A DNA stretch of 64,000 nucleotides. Origin: Klenkia taihuensis. Lineage in GTDB: Bacteria > Actinomycetota > Actinomycetes > Mycobacteriales > Geodermatophilaceae. A model generated the notes under the pieces. The model had not been told where the DNA came from. It searched no databases and saw only the letters and a program-made list of their open reading frames with translations. Made by a program: the position numbers and the translations under genes. Shown piece after piece: positions 33,555 through 42,371 of the stretch (its first letter is position 1; each line of letters begins with the position of its first letter). Location: the NCBI RefSeq assembly GCF_900112525.1, contig NZ_FOMD01000004.1, forward strand, positions 558,001-622,000. The letters run 5' to 3'.

Positions 33555-34418
33555 GTGACCGAGCCCCGCCCCGAGCCCGACGCCCAGCCCGCCCAGCAGC
33601 AGACCCCGCCCGGCACGCTGGACCAGATGCAGCCGCGCCCCGACCACGGCGAGGAGAGCTACCGCGGCTCCGGCAAGCTCACCGGCAAGGCCGCGATCAT
33701 CACCGGCGGCGACAGCGGCATCGGCCGCGCCGTCGCGATCGCCTTCGCCCGCGAGGGCGCCGACGTGCTGATCAGCTACCTGTCCGAGGACGACGACGCC
33801 CGCGACACCGCGCGTCTGGTGGAGGAGGCCGGGCGCCGCTGCGTGCTGGTGCGCGGCGACCTTGCCGACCGCGCGCACGCCAAGACCGTCGTCCCGAAGG
33901 CCGTCGAGGAGTTCGGCCGGGTCGACGTGCTGGTCAACAACGCCGCGTTCCAGATGAGCCGCGACACCCTGGCCGACGTCCCCGACGAGGAGTTCGACCA
34001 CACCGTCGCGCTCAACCTCGGCGCGATGTTCACCCTCTGCAAGGACGCCGTGGAGCACATGGGCCCGGGCGGCGCGATCATCAACAGCTCGTCGGTGAAC
34101 TCCGACATGCCCAGCCCCACGCTGGCCGTCTACGCGATGACCAAGGCCGGCATCGCCAACTTCACCGCCAGCCTGGCGCAGCTCTACGCGGACAAGGGCA
34201 TCCGGGCCAACAGCGTCGCACCCGGGCCGGTCTGGACCCCGCTGATCCCCTCGACCATGCCCGAGGACAAGGTGGCGTCCTTCGGCGAGCAGGTGCCGAT
34301 GGGCCGGGCCGCCCAGCCCGCCGAGCTCGCCCCGGTCTACGTGCTGCTGGCCAGCGACGAGGCCAGCTACGTCTCCGGTGCGCGGGTCGCGGTCACCGGC
34401 GGCAACCCGATCCTCTAG
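33555..34418 (+). CDS. SDR family oxidoreductase (YghA / GSP39 type)
   Basis: A 287-residue SDR with a proline- and glutamine-rich 40-residue N-terminal extension typical of YghA/general stress protein 39. The cofactor motif is TGGDSGIG (50-57), NNAA at 128-131, and catalytic Tyr193 and Lys197 (YAMTK). The end has the SYVSGARVAVTGG motif. GAGGAG lies 7 bases before GTG 33555. Likely a stress-related aldehyde or glucose-dehydrogenase-like enzyme. Its TAG shares the palindrome CTAG with the stop of the convergent gene. Confidence 0.88.
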   Translation: MTEPRPEPDAQPAQQQTPPGTLDQMQPRPDHGEESYRGSGKLTGKAAIITGGDSGIGRAVAIAFAREGADVLISYLSEDDDARDTARLVEEAGRRCVLVRGDLADRAHAKTVVPKAVEEFGRVDVLVNNAAFQMSRDTLADVPDEEFDHTVALNLGAMFTLCKDAVEHMGPGGAIINSSSVNSDMPSPTLAVYAMTKAGIANFTASLAQLYADKGIRANSVAPGPVWTPLIPSTMPEDKVASFGEQVPMGRAAQPAELAPVYVLLASDEASYVSGARVAVTGGNPIL

Positions 34419-35272
34419 ATCGCCGCGGCGACCCGGGCGACGTCGTCCGGCCGCACCCGGCAGCAGCCGCCGACGAGCCGGGCGCCGGCGGCGACCCAGC
34501 CGGGCACGTCCCAGCCGGCGCCGGTGTACCCCGTCCACCGGCGCCCGGCGGCGTCCCAGCCCTCGCCGCTGTTGGGGTAGACGACGGTCGCGCCCGCGGC
34601 CACGGCCGGGGCGACGGCGGCCGGGTCGGTGCAGTTCACCCCCACGGCCAGGACCGAGCCGGCGCACATCGCGACGACGGAGGCCAGCGGCTCGCCGCGG
34701 CGGGTGCGCACGCCGTCCGGCCCGTCGACGACGGTCAGCGAGATCCAGGCCGGCACACCGAGCGGTTCCAGCTCGGCCAGCAGCGCCTCCACCTCGGCGG
34801 CGCCGGGCAGCGTCTCGCAGGCCAGCACGTCGACCCCCGCCTCGGCGAGCACCTGCAGCCGCGGCCGGTGGAACTCCCGCAGCTGCGCCACCGTCACGTC
34901 GGACAGGTACGCGCCGGTGTACTCCGACCCGTCGGCCAGGTACGCGCCGTAGGGCCCGACCGACCCGGCCACCCAGGACGACGGCGCCCCCTCCCGGGCC
35001 AGCTGCACCGACCGCGCGATCAGGCCGGGGGCGTTGGCGTACCCCGCGGCGGCGAACCCCGGCGCGGTGGCCTGGTAGCTGGCGGTGGTGGCCACCTGGG
35101 CGCCGGCGGCCTCGAACGCGGCGTGCGCGTCGCGGACCGCGTCCGGGTCGTCGCGCAGCAGCCGGGCCGACCAGAGCGCACTGGTGACGTCGTGGCCGCG
35201 GGACTCCAGCTCGGTCGACAGACCGCCGTCGAGCACCACGGGTCCGACGGCCAGCGCATCGGCGAGGGGCAT
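34415..35272 (-). CDS. mmuM: Homocysteine S-methyltransferase
   Basis: A 285-residue methyltransferase that moves the methyl group of S-methylmethionine (or SAM) to homocysteine. The zinc-binding cysteines are present: Cys214 (GVNC) and Cys270-Cys271 (VGGCC). Motifs DGGLSTELESRG and ACETLPGAAEVEAL are typical of MmuM. The stop (TAG on the minus strand) overlaps the SDR stop in CTAG. Start ATG 35272; the divergent arfB gene begins 19 bases away. Confidence 0.9.
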   Translation of the reverse strand: MPLADALAVGPVVLDGGLSTELESRGHDVTSALWSARLLRDDPDAVRDAHAAFEAAGAQVATTASYQATAPGFAAAGYANAPGLIARSVQLAREGAPSSWVAGSVGPYGAYLADGSEYTGAYLSDVTVAQLREFHRPRLQVLAEAGVDVLACETLPGAAEVEALLAELEPLGVPAWISLTVVDGPDGVRTRRGEPLASVVAMCAGSVLAVGVNCTDPAAVAPAVAAGATVVYPNSGEGWDAAGRRWTGYTGAGWDVPGWVAAGARLVGGCCRVRPDDVARVAAAI

Positions 35273-35291
35273 CACGGGGAGGATGGTGCCC

Positions 35292-35729
35292 GTGCCCACC
35301 GACGACCCGTCCGGCGACCTCCCGGTCACGCCTCGGCTCGTCGTGCCCGCGGCGATGCTCGGCTGGCGGTTCAGCCGGTCGTCGGGCCCCGGCGGGCAGG
35401 GCGTCAACACCGCCGACAGCCGGGTGGAGCTCTCGGTGCGCCCCCTGGACATCCCGGGGTTGAGCGAGCACCAGCAGGCCCGGCTGGCCGACCGGCTGGG
35501 CCCGAGGCTGGTGGACGGCGTCCTCACGATCGCCGCGTCGGAGCACCGCCAGCAGCTGCGCAACCGCGAGGCCGCGCGCGCCCGGATGGCGACGGCCATC
35601 GGCCAGGCCCTGGCCCCGCCCGCACCCCCGAGGCGGGGGACCAAGCCCACCCGGGGGTCCCAGCAACGCCGGATCGACGCCAAGAAGCGCCGCGGCCAGC
35701 TCAAGAAGCAGCGCGGCGGCCTCGACTGA
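35292..35729 (+). CDS. arfB: Peptidyl-tRNA hydrolase ArfB (ribosome rescue)
   Basis: A 145-residue release-factor-like protein. RSSGPGGQGVNTADSRVEL carries the GGQ motif (34-36) that hydrolyses peptidyl-tRNA on stalled ribosomes. The C-terminal tail is highly basic (PRRGTKPTRGSQQRRIDAKK), which enters the mRNA channel. I choose GTG 35292, 8-9 bases after GGGGAGG; two earlier in-frame starts (35283, 35286) lie too close to this site. Confidence 0.9.
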   Translation: MPTDDPSGDLPVTPRLVVPAAMLGWRFSRSSGPGGQGVNTADSRVELSVRPLDIPGLSEHQQARLADRLGPRLVDGVLTIAASEHRQQLRNREAARARMATAIGQALAPPAPPRRGTKPTRGSQQRRIDAKKRRGQLKKQRGGLD

Positions 35730-35765
35730 TCGGCTGACCGACCTCACCGCCGTCCCCGGGGGGCC

Positions 35766-38384
35766 GTGAGGACGACGGAACGCGAGCTTGACGCCGGTGA
35801 CCCCGGTGCGGAACGCGCCCCGCGCAGGCTCGCCGACGTGTTCACCGCCGTCCCCGCCCGCACGCGGACGACGCAGACCCACTGCCCGTACTGCGCCCTG
35901 CAGTGCGGCATCGCGCTCACCGCCGGCGACCGGCCGGCCACCCTCGTCCCGGCGGACTTCCCGACCAACCGCGGTGGCCTGTGCTCCAAGGGCTGGTCGG
36001 CGACCGAGCTGCTGGACCACCCCGAGCGGCTGACCCGCCCGCTCGTGCGCGCCGTGCCCGGCGACCGGTCGAGCGCGTTCGTGGAGACGACCTGGGACGC
36101 CGCACTCGACCTCGTCGTCGCCCGGGTCCGGGCCGTGCAGGAGGCCCACGGGCTCGACGCCGTCGGCTGCTTCGGCGGCGGCGGGCTGACCAACGAGCAG
36201 GCCTACCAGTTCGGCAAGTTCGCCCGGGTCGCGCTGCGCACCTCCCAGATCGACTACAACGGCCGGTTCTGCATGTCCTCGGCGGCCGGCGCGGCCAACC
36301 GGGCGTTCGGCCTGGACCGCGGGCTGCCCTTCCCGCTCGCCGACGTCGGCGAGGCCGACGTCCTGCTGCTGGTGGGCAGCAACCCGGCCGACACCATGCC
36401 GCCGGCGATGCAGTACCTGGACGCCTCCCGCGAGAAGGGCGGCCGGCTGTTCGTCGTCGACCCCCGCCGGACGGCGACCGCCCGCGCGGCCGAGCTGCAC
36501 CTGGCGCCGCTGCCGGGCACCGACCTCGCGCTGGCCAACGGCCTGCTGCACATCGCGGTCGCCGAGGGCCTGGTCGACGAGCACTACGTCGCCGCCCGCA
36601 CCACCGGGTGGGACGCCGTCCGCGCCTCGGTGCAGGCCTCCTGGCCCGACCGGGTGGAGCGGCTCACCGGCGTCCCCGTCGCCGCCATGCGGCGGGTGGT
36701 GCTGGCGCTGGCCGGGGCGCAGAACGCGATCGTGCTCACCGCCCGCGGCGCCGAGCAGCACCGCCACGGGACCGACACCGCGCAGGCGTGGATCAACCTG
36801 GCGCTGGCCCTCGGCCTCGTCGGCCGCCCGGGCAGCGGGTGGGGCACCGTGACCGGGCAGGGCAACGGGCAGGGCGGCCGCGAGCACGGCCAGAAGGCCG
36901 ACCAGCTGCCCGGCTACCGGATGCTCGCCGACCCCGCCGCCCGCGCCCACGTCGCCGCGGTGTGGGGCGTCGACCCCGACAGCCTGCCGCAGCCCGGGCG
37001 CAGCGCCTTCGAGCTGCTGGACGCCCTCGGCCGGGACGTGCACGCCCTGCTGGTGCTCGCCTCCAACGTCGCCGTCTCCGCCCCCGACGCCCGCCGGGTG
37101 ATGAGCCGTCTGCGGGACCTGGAGTTCCTGGTCGTCAGCGACTTCTTCCTCTCCGAGACCGCCGAGCTCGCCGACGTCGTCCTGCCCAGCGCCATGTGGG
37201 CGGAGGAGGACGGCACGATGACCAACCTGGAGGGCCGGGTCATCCGGCGCCGCAGGACCCTCGACCCGCCCGGTGAGGCCCACGACGACCTGGCCCTGCT
37301 GGCCGACCTCGCCGACCGGCTGGGGGCCGGCGCGCACTTCAGCGCCGACCCGGAGACCGTGTTCGCCGAGCTCGGCCGCGCCAGCGCGGGCGGCAGGGCC
37401 GACTACGCCGGCATCACCTGGGCGCGGGTGGACGACGAGCAGGGCGTCTTCTGGCCCTGCCCCACGCCGGACCACCCCGGCACCCCGCGGCTGTTCCTCG
37501 ACCGGTTCCCGACGCCGGACGGCCGGGCCCGGTTCGTCGCCGTCGAGCACGTCGGCGCCCACGAGCCCCCGGACGCCGAGCACCCCTACGTGCTCACCAC
37601 CGGCCGGGTCATGGCCCAGTACCAGTCGGGCACGCAGAGCCGCCGGTCGCGCAGCCTGCAGCTGGTCGCCCCGGCCCCGCGGTGCGAGCTGCACCCCGAC
37701 CTCGCCGCCCGGCACGGCATCGCGCACGACGACGTCGTCGAGCTGACCACCCGCCGCGGGAAGGCCCGGTTCACCGCCACGGTCACCGACGCCGTCCGGC
37801 CCGACGTCGTCTTCGCGCCCTTCCACTGGGGCGGCGGGTCCAGCGCCAACGCGCTCACCGACGCAGCGCTCGACCCGATCAGCCGGATGCCGGCCTTCAA
37901 GACCTGCGCGGTCGCCGTCGCCCGCGTCGGCGGCCCCGTCGAACGGGTCCCCGCCCCGACCTCCCAGCCCGTACCCGTCGTCCTCGAACCCGCACCCCGC
38001 ACCCCGCTCACCCCCACCCGGAGGAGAACCGCAGCCGTGAAGAGCACCCCGAGGTTCCTGCAGGGCGTCTTCCCCCTGACCGGCGAGGGCCTGACCAAGC
38101 CCGGCCCCGTCGACCCGGCGCTCACCTACACGGTGCCGAGCGGGGCCAGCGCGCAGGCGCTCTACTTCCGCGGCGGCAACTCGACCGACGAGCTGGTGTA
38201 CGTGCTGCTGGTGCGCGACGGCGAGCCCGTGCGCTGGTTCCCGATCGGCGCCAAGGGCGACGTGCACGTGCCGCTGCGCGTGGTCGAGGACCTGCCCGGC
38301 GGCACGGTGGTGTCCCTGCACGCCGCCGCACCGGCGGGCACCACCGGCGAGCTGGTGGTCGACCTGGGTCTGGTGGAGGTCTGA
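35766..38384 (+). CDS. nasA: Assimilatory nitrate reductase catalytic subunit with C-terminal extension
   Basis: An 872-residue molybdopterin oxidoreductase. A [4Fe-4S] site near the start (Cys40, Cys43, Cys47, Cys73; HCPYCALQCG) is followed by the molybdopterin domains (CMSSAA, VGSNPADTMPP, GWGTVTGQGNGQGG) and the dinucleotide-binding C-terminal domain (TTGRVMAQYQSGTQSRR). It reduces nitrate to nitrite. About residues 758-872 form a distinct domain (STPRFLQGVFPLTGEG, FRGGNSTDELVYV) joined without a stop. The first base of nirB overlaps its TGA. The reductase partner for electrons is not obvious in the window. Confidence 0.92.
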   Translation: MRTTERELDAGDPGAERAPRRLADVFTAVPARTRTTQTHCPYCALQCGIALTAGDRPATLVPADFPTNRGGLCSKGWSATELLDHPERLTRPLVRAVPGDRSSAFVETTWDAALDLVVARVRAVQEAHGLDAVGCFGGGGLTNEQAYQFGKFARVALRTSQIDYNGRFCMSSAAGAANRAFGLDRGLPFPLADVGEADVLLLVGSNPADTMPPAMQYLDASREKGGRLFVVDPRRTATARAAELHLAPLPGTDLALANGLLHIAVAEGLVDEHYVAARTTGWDAVRASVQASWPDRVERLTGVPVAAMRRVVLALAGAQNAIVLTARGAEQHRHGTDTAQAWINLALALGLVGRPGSGWGTVTGQGNGQGGREHGQKADQLPGYRMLADPAARAHVAAVWGVDPDSLPQPGRSAFELLDALGRDVHALLVLASNVAVSAPDARRVMSRLRDLEFLVVSDFFLSETAELADVVLPSAMWAEEDGTMTNLEGRVIRRRRTLDPPGEAHDDLALLADLADRLGAGAHFSADPETVFAELGRASAGGRADYAGITWARVDDEQGVFWPCPTPDHPGTPRLFLDRFPTPDGRARFVAVEHVGAHEPPDAEHPYVLTTGRVMAQYQSGTQSRRSRSLQLVAPAPRCELHPDLAARHGIAHDDVVELTTRRGKARFTATVTDAVRPDVVFAPFHWGGGSSANALTDAALDPISRMPAFKTCAVAVARVGGPVERVPAPTSQPVPVVLEPAPRTPLTPTRRRTAAVKSTPRFLQGVFPLTGEGLTKPGPVDPALTYTVPSGASAQALYFRGGNSTDELVYVLLVRDGEPVRWFPIGAKGDVHVPLRVVEDLPGGTVVSLHAAAPAGTTGELVVDLGLVEV
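38020..38039 (+). promoter_or_regulatory. Internal ribosome-binding site and GTG inside nasA
   Basis: GGAGGAG at 38020-38026 lies 10 bases before an in-frame GTG at 38037, exactly where the extra C-terminal domain starts. Translation from it would give a 115-residue protein. This suggests the domain was, or still is, also made separately. Confidence 0.55.
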
Positions 38385-40909
38385 TGACGGCGGTCCTGGG
38401 CGGCCGCACCGCCGGGCAGACCTCGCTCGCGCTGGACGGCGACGACACCCGGGCCCGGCTCGTCGTGGTCGGCAACGGCATGGCCGGCGCCCGGTTCGTG
38501 GAGGAGGTGCTCGAGCGCGACGGCGGCGAGCACCTGCGGATCACCGTCTTCGGCGACGAACCGCACGGCAACTACAACCGGATCATGCTCTCGCCGGTGC
38601 TGGCCGGGGAGGCCGACGAGGCCGACATCGTGCTCAACAGCCACGACTGGTACGCCGACCGGGACGTCGACCTGCGCGCCGGTGTGCGGGTCGAACGGGT
38701 GGACACCGTCGCCAAGGTGGTCCACGCCGCCGACGGCAGCGCCACCCCCTACGACCACCTGGTGCTCGCCACCGGCAGCCACTCGTTCATCCCGCCGATG
38801 ACCGGGGTGCGCACCGCCGACGGGTCGCTGCTGCCCGGTGTCGTCGGCTTCCGGACCATCGACGAGACCCGCCAGATGCTGGCCGCTGCCCGCACCCACC
38901 GCCGGGCCGTCGTGCTGGGCGGTGGGCTGCTCGGGCTGGAGGCCGCCCGCGCGCTGCAGGCCCAGGGCATGGTCGTGGAGCTCGTGCACGCCGCGGAGTG
39001 GCTGATGAACGCCCAGCTGGACGCCGAGGCCGGCGCCGTGGTCCGGCGCAGCGTCGAGGAACTGGGCATCGCCGTCCACCTGGGCGCGCTGGCCACGGAG
39101 GTGGTCGGCACCGACCGGGTCGCCGGGATCGTGCTCAAGGACGGCCGCCGGCTGGACTGCGACCTGCTCGTGGTGGCCGCCGGCGTCCGGCCGCACACCG
39201 ACGTCGCCGTCCGGTCCGGCATCGAGGTGGAGCGGGCCGTCCTGGTCGACGACCGGATGGCCACCGACGTGCCCGACGTGTACGCGATCGGGGAGTGCGC
39301 GCAGCACCGCGGCACCGTCTACGGCCTGGTCGCCCCCGCCTGGGAGCACGCCACCGTGCTCGCCGACCTGCTCACCGGTGCCGACCCCGAGGCCGCCTAC
39401 ACCGGCTCCCGGACGGCGACCAAGCTCAAGGTCGCCGGGGTCGACGTCGCGGTGATGGGGGTGAGCACCCCCGAGCGCGACTCCGACGAGTTCCTGGTCA
39501 TCAGCGAGCCCAGGCGCGGGGTGCACCTCTCGGTGGTCGTGCGGGACGACCGGCTCATCGGCGCCACCCTGGTCGGCGACACCCGCAAGGTCGCCTTCCT
39601 CACCCAGGCCTTCGACCGGGGCACCCCGCTGCCGGCCGAGCGGATCAAGCTGCTGGTCGACCTCTCCGACGGCGACGCCGAGGTGGGCGTGGCCGAGCTG
39701 CCCGGCGACTCCCAGGTGTGCAACTGCAACGGGGTGTCCAAGGACCGCATCTGCGGCGCGGTGGCCGACGGCTGCACCTCGCTGCCGTCGGTCATGGACG
39801 CCACCCGCGCCGGCAAGGGCTGCGGTTCCTGCAAGGGCCTGGTGCGCCAGATCGTGGAGTGGGCCGCCGACGGCGAGCTCACGGTGGAGGAGTCGGCGTC
39901 CTGGTACGTGCCGGGCATCCCGATGCCCAAGCCCGAGCTCGTCACCGCGATCAGGGAGCACGACCTGCGCAGCGTCTCCTCGGTGTTCGCCACGCTGGCC
40001 CGGGGCGGCGTGGAGGACGCGAAGTCCAAGATGGGGCTCGCCAGCCTGCTCAAGACGATCTGGGGCAGCGACTACGTGCCCGAGCCCGACGCCACCTTCG
40101 TCAACGACCGGGTGCACGCCAACATCCAGCGCGACGGCACGTTCTCCGTCGTCCCGCAGATGAAGGGCGGGGTGACGACGCCGGCCCAACTGCGGCGGAT
40201 CGCCGACGTCGCGGAGAAGTACGAGGTGCCGATGGTCAAGGTGACCGGCGGCCAGCGGATCGACCTGCTCGGCATCCGCAAGGAGGACCTGCCGAAGGTG
40301 TGGGCCGACCTCGGCATGCCCTCGGGCTACGCCTACGGCAAGTCGATGCGCACGGTGAAGACCTGCGTGGGCAGCGACTTCTGCCGCTTCGGCCTGGACG
40401 ACTCCACCCAGCTCGGCATCGACATCGAGACCCGGTTCCAGGGCGTGGAGAGCCCGGCCAAGATCAAGATGGCCGTGGTCGGCTGCCCGCGGAACTGCGC
40501 CGAGGCCTACGTGAAGGACGTCGGCGTGGTGGCCACCGGCAAGGGCCGGTGGGAGGTCTACGTCGGCGGGGCGGCGGGTGCCTCCGTGCGCAAGGGCGAC
40601 CTGCTGGCCACCGTCTCCACCACGGAGGAAGTGCTCACGCTCATCGGCCGGTTCATCCAGCTCTACCGGGAGAACGGCAACTGGCTGGAGCGCACCTACG
40701 ACTTCGTGCCCCGCTGGGGCCTGGACCGCATCAAGGCCGTGCTGCTGGAAGATTCCGAGGGCATCTGCGACGCGCTCGACGAGGGCATCCAGCGCTCCAT
40801 CGACGCCTACACCGACCCGTGGGCCCGCGACCTCGCCGAGCCCGCGTCGCCGGGGCAGTTCCGGACGTCGCTGCCGCTGACCGTGCTGCCGCAGGTGCCG
40901 GTCCGGTGA
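38384..40909 (+). CDS. nirB: Nitrite reductase (NADH) large subunit
   Basis: An 841-residue enzyme that reduces nitrite to ammonium with NAD(P)H. FAD/NADH-binding motifs are VVVGNGMAGARF and VVLGGGLLGLEA. The BFD-type [2Fe-2S] site is Cys446, Cys448, Cys480 and Cys483 (CNCNG, GCGSC). The siroheme/[4Fe-4S] ligands are Cys661, Cys667, Cys701 and Cys705 (TCVGSDFC, GCPRNC). All are present. ATG overlaps the nasA stop by one base and its stop overlaps nirD (GTGA). Confidence 0.96.
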   Translation: MTAVLGGRTAGQTSLALDGDDTRARLVVVGNGMAGARFVEEVLERDGGEHLRITVFGDEPHGNYNRIMLSPVLAGEADEADIVLNSHDWYADRDVDLRAGVRVERVDTVAKVVHAADGSATPYDHLVLATGSHSFIPPMTGVRTADGSLLPGVVGFRTIDETRQMLAAARTHRRAVVLGGGLLGLEAARALQAQGMVVELVHAAEWLMNAQLDAEAGAVVRRSVEELGIAVHLGALATEVVGTDRVAGIVLKDGRRLDCDLLVVAAGVRPHTDVAVRSGIEVERAVLVDDRMATDVPDVYAIGECAQHRGTVYGLVAPAWEHATVLADLLTGADPEAAYTGSRTATKLKVAGVDVAVMGVSTPERDSDEFLVISEPRRGVHLSVVVRDDRLIGATLVGDTRKVAFLTQAFDRGTPLPAERIKLLVDLSDGDAEVGVAELPGDSQVCNCNGVSKDRICGAVADGCTSLPSVMDATRAGKGCGSCKGLVRQIVEWAADGELTVEESASWYVPGIPMPKPELVTAIREHDLRSVSSVFATLARGGVEDAKSKMGLASLLKTIWGSDYVPEPDATFVNDRVHANIQRDGTFSVVPQMKGGVTTPAQLRRIADVAEKYEVPMVKVTGGQRIDLLGIRKEDLPKVWADLGMPSGYAYGKSMRTVKTCVGSDFCRFGLDDSTQLGIDIETRFQGVESPAKIKMAVVGCPRNCAEAYVKDVGVVATGKGRWEVYVGGAAGASVRKGDLLATVSTTEEVLTLIGRFIQLYRENGNWLERTYDFVPRWGLDRIKAVLLEDSEGICDALDEGIQRSIDAYTDPWARDLAEPASPGQFRTSLPLTVLPQVPVR

Positions 40910-41220
40910 CGGCGACCGCGCAGGCGTACGTGGTCGGCCGGGCCGAGGAGGTGCCGCTGGGGGAGGGCCGTGCCTTCACCGCCGGGGGAACGCCGGTGGC
41001 GGTGTTCCGGCTGCGCGACGGCTCGCTGCGGGCGGTGGCGGCGGTGTGCCCGCACGCCGGTGGCCCGCTGGCCGACGGGCAGAGCGACGCCACGGTCGTG
41101 GTCTGCCCGCTGCACCTCAACGCCTACCGGTGGGAGGACGGCAGCTCGCCCACCGGCGCCCCGCCGGTCGCGGTCTACCCGGTCCGCGAGGAGGACGGCG
41201 CCCTCGTCGTCGAGACCTGA
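40906..41220 (+). CDS. nirD: Nitrite reductase (NADH) small subunit
   Basis: A 104-residue Rieske-type protein. Unlike some NirD proteins, the [2Fe-2S] ligands are all present: Cys48-Pro-His50 and Cys67-Pro-Leu-His70. GTG overlaps nirB. NirD supports electron transfer or assembly of the nitrite reductase. A hairpin follows at 41255. Confidence 0.93.
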   Translation: MTATAQAYVVGRAEEVPLGEGRAFTAGGTPVAVFRLRDGSLRAVAAVCPHAGGPLADGQSDATVVVCPLHLNAYRWEDGSSPTGAPPVAVYPVREEDGALVVET

Positions 41221-41254
41221 CCGCACCCGGGCCGCATGGGGCCGCACATCCAGC

Positions 41255-41288
41255 ACGGTGGCCGGCTCACACGACGGCCGGCCACCGT
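41255..41288 (+). terminator. Hairpin after nirD
   Basis: A perfect 12-bp inverted repeat, ACGGTGGCCGGC (41255-41266) and GCCGGCCACCGT (41277-41288), with a 10-base loop, 35 bases after nirD. No T-tract follows. It probably ends the nasA-nirBD transcript. Confidence 0.6.
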
Positions 41289-41338
41289 CAGCGATGTCGG
41301 GCAACCCCGCCGGACCGGGTGCATGGCAGGGTGCCGGC

Positions 41339-42289
41339 ATGGGCCAGCGGTACCCGGAGATCGAGCCGTACGACAGCGGGGTGCTGGACGTCGGCGACGG
41401 GCACCGCCTGCACTGGGAGACCTGCGGCAACCCCGACGGCAAGCCCGCGCTGGTGCTGCACGGCGGGCCCGGCGGCGGCTGCAGCCCGGGCATGCGGCGC
41501 TGGTTCGACCCCGACCGTTACCGGATCGTGCTGCTCGACCAGCGCAACGCCGGGCGCAGCACGCCGTGGGCCGGCGAGCCCGAGGTCGACCTGTCGACCA
41601 ACACCACGCAGCACCTCGTCGGGGACCTCGAGCGGCTGCGCGAGCACCTCGGCGTCGAACGCTGGCTGCTGTGGGGCGGGTCCTGGGGCGTCACCCTCGC
41701 GCTGGTCTACGCCCAGGCCCACCCCGAGCGGGTCTCCGAGCTGGCGCTGGTCGCCATCACCAACGGCGACCGGCGCGAGACCGACTGGATCACCCGTGAC
41801 ATGGGCCGGGTCTTCCCCCGCGAGCACGATGCCTTCCTCGCCGCGGGCCAGGTCGGGGACGGCGACCCGTCGGCCGCCTACAGCCGGTTGCTGCACGACC
41901 CCGACCCGCAGGTGCGCGCCGACGCCGCCGCGGCCTGGTGCGCGTGGGAGGACACCCACGTCTCCCTGGCCCCCGACCACGAACCGTCGATGTCGGTCCT
42001 GCCGCCGGCGGAACAGCTGGCGATCGCCCGGGTGGTCACCCACTACTGGGCCCACGGCTGCTTCCTGGAACCCGGCCAGGTGCTCCGCGACGCGCACCGG
42101 CTGGCCGGCATCCCCGGCCTGCTGGTGCACGGACGGTTCGACGTCAGTGGCCCGCTCGACACGGCCTGGGCCCTGCACCGTGCGTGGCCGGACAGCGAGC
42201 TGGTCGTCGTGGGCGACGCCGGCCACGCCAGCGCCACCATGACCTCGCCGGTGATCGACTTCCTCGACCGCGTCGCAGATGGGGGTTGA
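41339..42289 (+). CDS. pip: Prolyl aminopeptidase (proline iminopeptidase)
   Basis: A 316-residue alpha/beta hydrolase of peptidase family S33. HGGPGGGCSPGMRR forms the oxyanion loop, DQRNAGRSTPW replaces the common DQRGCGRS, and WGGSWGVTLALVYAQ holds the nucleophile Ser. The acid and His are in HGRFDVSGP and GDAGHASA. It removes N-terminal proline from peptides. It follows nirD but is separated by a hairpin, so it is probably an independent gene. Confidence 0.87.
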   Translation: MGQRYPEIEPYDSGVLDVGDGHRLHWETCGNPDGKPALVLHGGPGGGCSPGMRRWFDPDRYRIVLLDQRNAGRSTPWAGEPEVDLSTNTTQHLVGDLERLREHLGVERWLLWGGSWGVTLALVYAQAHPERVSELALVAITNGDRRETDWITRDMGRVFPREHDAFLAAGQVGDGDPSAAYSRLLHDPDPQVRADAAAAWCAWEDTHVSLAPDHEPSMSVLPPAEQLAIARVVTHYWAHGCFLEPGQVLRDAHRLAGIPGLLVHGRFDVSGPLDTAWALHRAWPDSELVVVGDAGHASATMTSPVIDFLDRVADGG

Positions 42290-42371
42290 CCCGCCTCGAG
42301 GTCTCCCGGCCGATGCCTTCGCGCGGAGCAAGGGACCGTGCCGGGGGTCGAGCCACGCTGCAGCACGACCC

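Noticed and set aside
30951-38321. A very long open frame on the minus strand running past the DUF3516 helicase through the nitrate reductase region
   Set aside because: Only the part from 33455 downward matches a family. The rest is low-complexity Gly/Arg/Ala/His sequence opposite conserved genes, a usual artefact of high GC.
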